Below are positions 63,264 through 64,000 of a stretch of DNA of 64,000 nt, piece by piece. Source of the DNA: Neospora caninum Liverpool (taxonomy: Eukaryota; Apicomplexa; Conoidasida; Eucoccidiorida; Sarcocystidae); the NCBI RefSeq assembly GCF_000208865.1, contig NC_018385.1, positions 798,298 through 862,297 on the forward strand. The letters are read 5' to 3'. Position numbers and translations under genes: made by a program. Positions within the stretch are counted from its first letter, which is position 1. Every line of letters starts with the position of its first letter. The notes below the pieces were generated by a model. The model saw only the letters and a list, made by a program, of their open reading frames with translations. It made no database searches and was not told the origin of the DNA.

Positions 63264-63548
63264 GCAAATCCCTCAGTGCCTATACACGTGTCGATAGCCG
63301 CAGAAGCGTCCGTCCCTTGTTGCTCGATTGACCAGTCTTGCCGCTTCGACCTGAAAAGCTAAACAGATGCCAGGTTAGTTTTAGTTTCGAGACACACAGA
63401 TATCTCTGAAGAACATCCGTAGATGCAAGTGCGAGTTCTTCCCCCTCCTAGCCCCTGTTCCGTTTTCTCTCCTGTTTTTTCCGGTCCTTTGCTTCTCCAA
63501 GGGGCCGTTTACCCCTCTGTTCCTGTCGTTCTTTCGTCTCGCTTTAAT

Positions 63549-64000
63549 TCAGCGAAGACCGAATCCTTTGCAGTTTTCGATGGCGATTTGCAGCAACTTC
63601 TCCAGCTTCTCGCGGTTTTTATAGTCCGGCAACAGCAGGAAGTTGAAGCACGTATGAGCGGTCGGAAGCCTGCACGCACCAGAGAAAAAAACGGAAAGGC
63701 ATATGCTCACAAAGTGCCTATATATAAGCATCTATAGACACGTATATGCGTGGATACACACAAAGGTGTATACAGAGAGGACATGCACACATGTGGCCCT
63801 ACACATAAGAACGTGCACGTATAGATATAAGTGTAGACCGAGCTGGATCGAAAAAACCGCGTACGCCTCTGCAGATTTGGAATGAAGCCTAACTATATTT
63901 GGGCAAATTCAGGGGGACACGAAGGCTTTACCGATCCGTGTCGGAGCCGTTGCGGCCGATGACGAATTTGAGGCTCGACAGGCCTTTGATGGGGACGCGG
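63549..64000 (-). CDS. HECT-type E3 ubiquitin ligase, C-terminal exons (partial, continues beyond the window)
   Basis: Two exons of the HECT C lobe are visible on the minus strand. Exon 64000-63932 reads [16 protein letters not shown] and ends at a CG|GTAAAG donor. Exon 63669-63549 follows a GTGCAG acceptor and completes the Arg codon. It reads [20 protein letters not shown], then [19 protein letters not shown] and stop TGA at 63549-63551. LPT.HTC.N.L.LP.Y is the HECT active-site signature; the Cys in HTCF is the one that forms the ubiquitin thioester. The terminal G-F-G-L is the conserved end of the domain. HECT ligases pass ubiquitin from E2 to substrate through that Cys; substrate choice lies in the N-terminal part, which is off the window. 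The intron is 262 bp. The frame is intact, so the gene is likely functional. Confidence 0.95.

Overview
The window looks like nuclear DNA of a tissue-cyst coccidian, most likely Toxoplasma gondii or a close relative such as Hammondia or Neospora. Genes are intron-rich with GT..AG junctions and pyrimidine-rich acceptors. Base composition is balanced, TATATA/TGCATGCA microsatellites are frequent, and a fragment of mitochondrial DNA sits in a gene-poor stretch. The gene set is eukaryotic: CARM1, NEK kinase, SEC12, cyclic-nucleotide phosphodiesterase and HECT ligase. I cannot fix the species from sequence alone.

Layout. 2.4-4.3 kb (-): a single-exon protein with a C6H2 zinc finger, a membrane helix and a coiled coil. 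7.3-17.0 kb (-): a multi-exon, multi-membrane-span class I cyclic-nucleotide phosphodiesterase; most of its catalytic domain can be assembled exon by exon. 17.0-24.5 kb: gene-poor, with a nuclear copy of mitochondrial DNA (cox3-like) near 22.6 kb. About 24.5-34.65 kb (-): a large multi-exon protein with a signal peptide and several hydrophobic segments that I could not identify. 39.3-46.1 kb (+): a SEC12/PREB-like WD40 membrane protein ending in KDEL. 48.5-49.6 kb (+): a two-exon NEK-type kinase in which DFG is replaced by DNV. 50.1-52.2 kb or further (+): exons of a coiled-coil protein, either a new gene or part of the kinase locus. 54.8-59.7 kb (+): a complete seven-exon CARM1/PRMT4 arginine methyltransferase. 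62-63.3 kb: AT microsatellites. 63.5-64.0 kb (-): the C-terminal exons of a HECT E3 ubiquitin ligase that continues past the window edge.

The genes are not an operon and I see no evidence that they form one pathway. They are independent housekeeping, signalling and secretory functions: COPII budding at the ER (SEC12), second-messenger turnover (phosphodiesterase), chromatin or protein arginine methylation (CARM1), ubiquitylation (HECT) and a mitotic-type kinase. CARM1 and the HECT gene are convergent. The SEC12 gene and the large secretory gene diverge from a 4.6 kb intergenic region.

Exon boundaries were read by eye from splice consensus, phase and family alignment. Where phases did not close, the entry says so. 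CDS entries give the whole span including introns.
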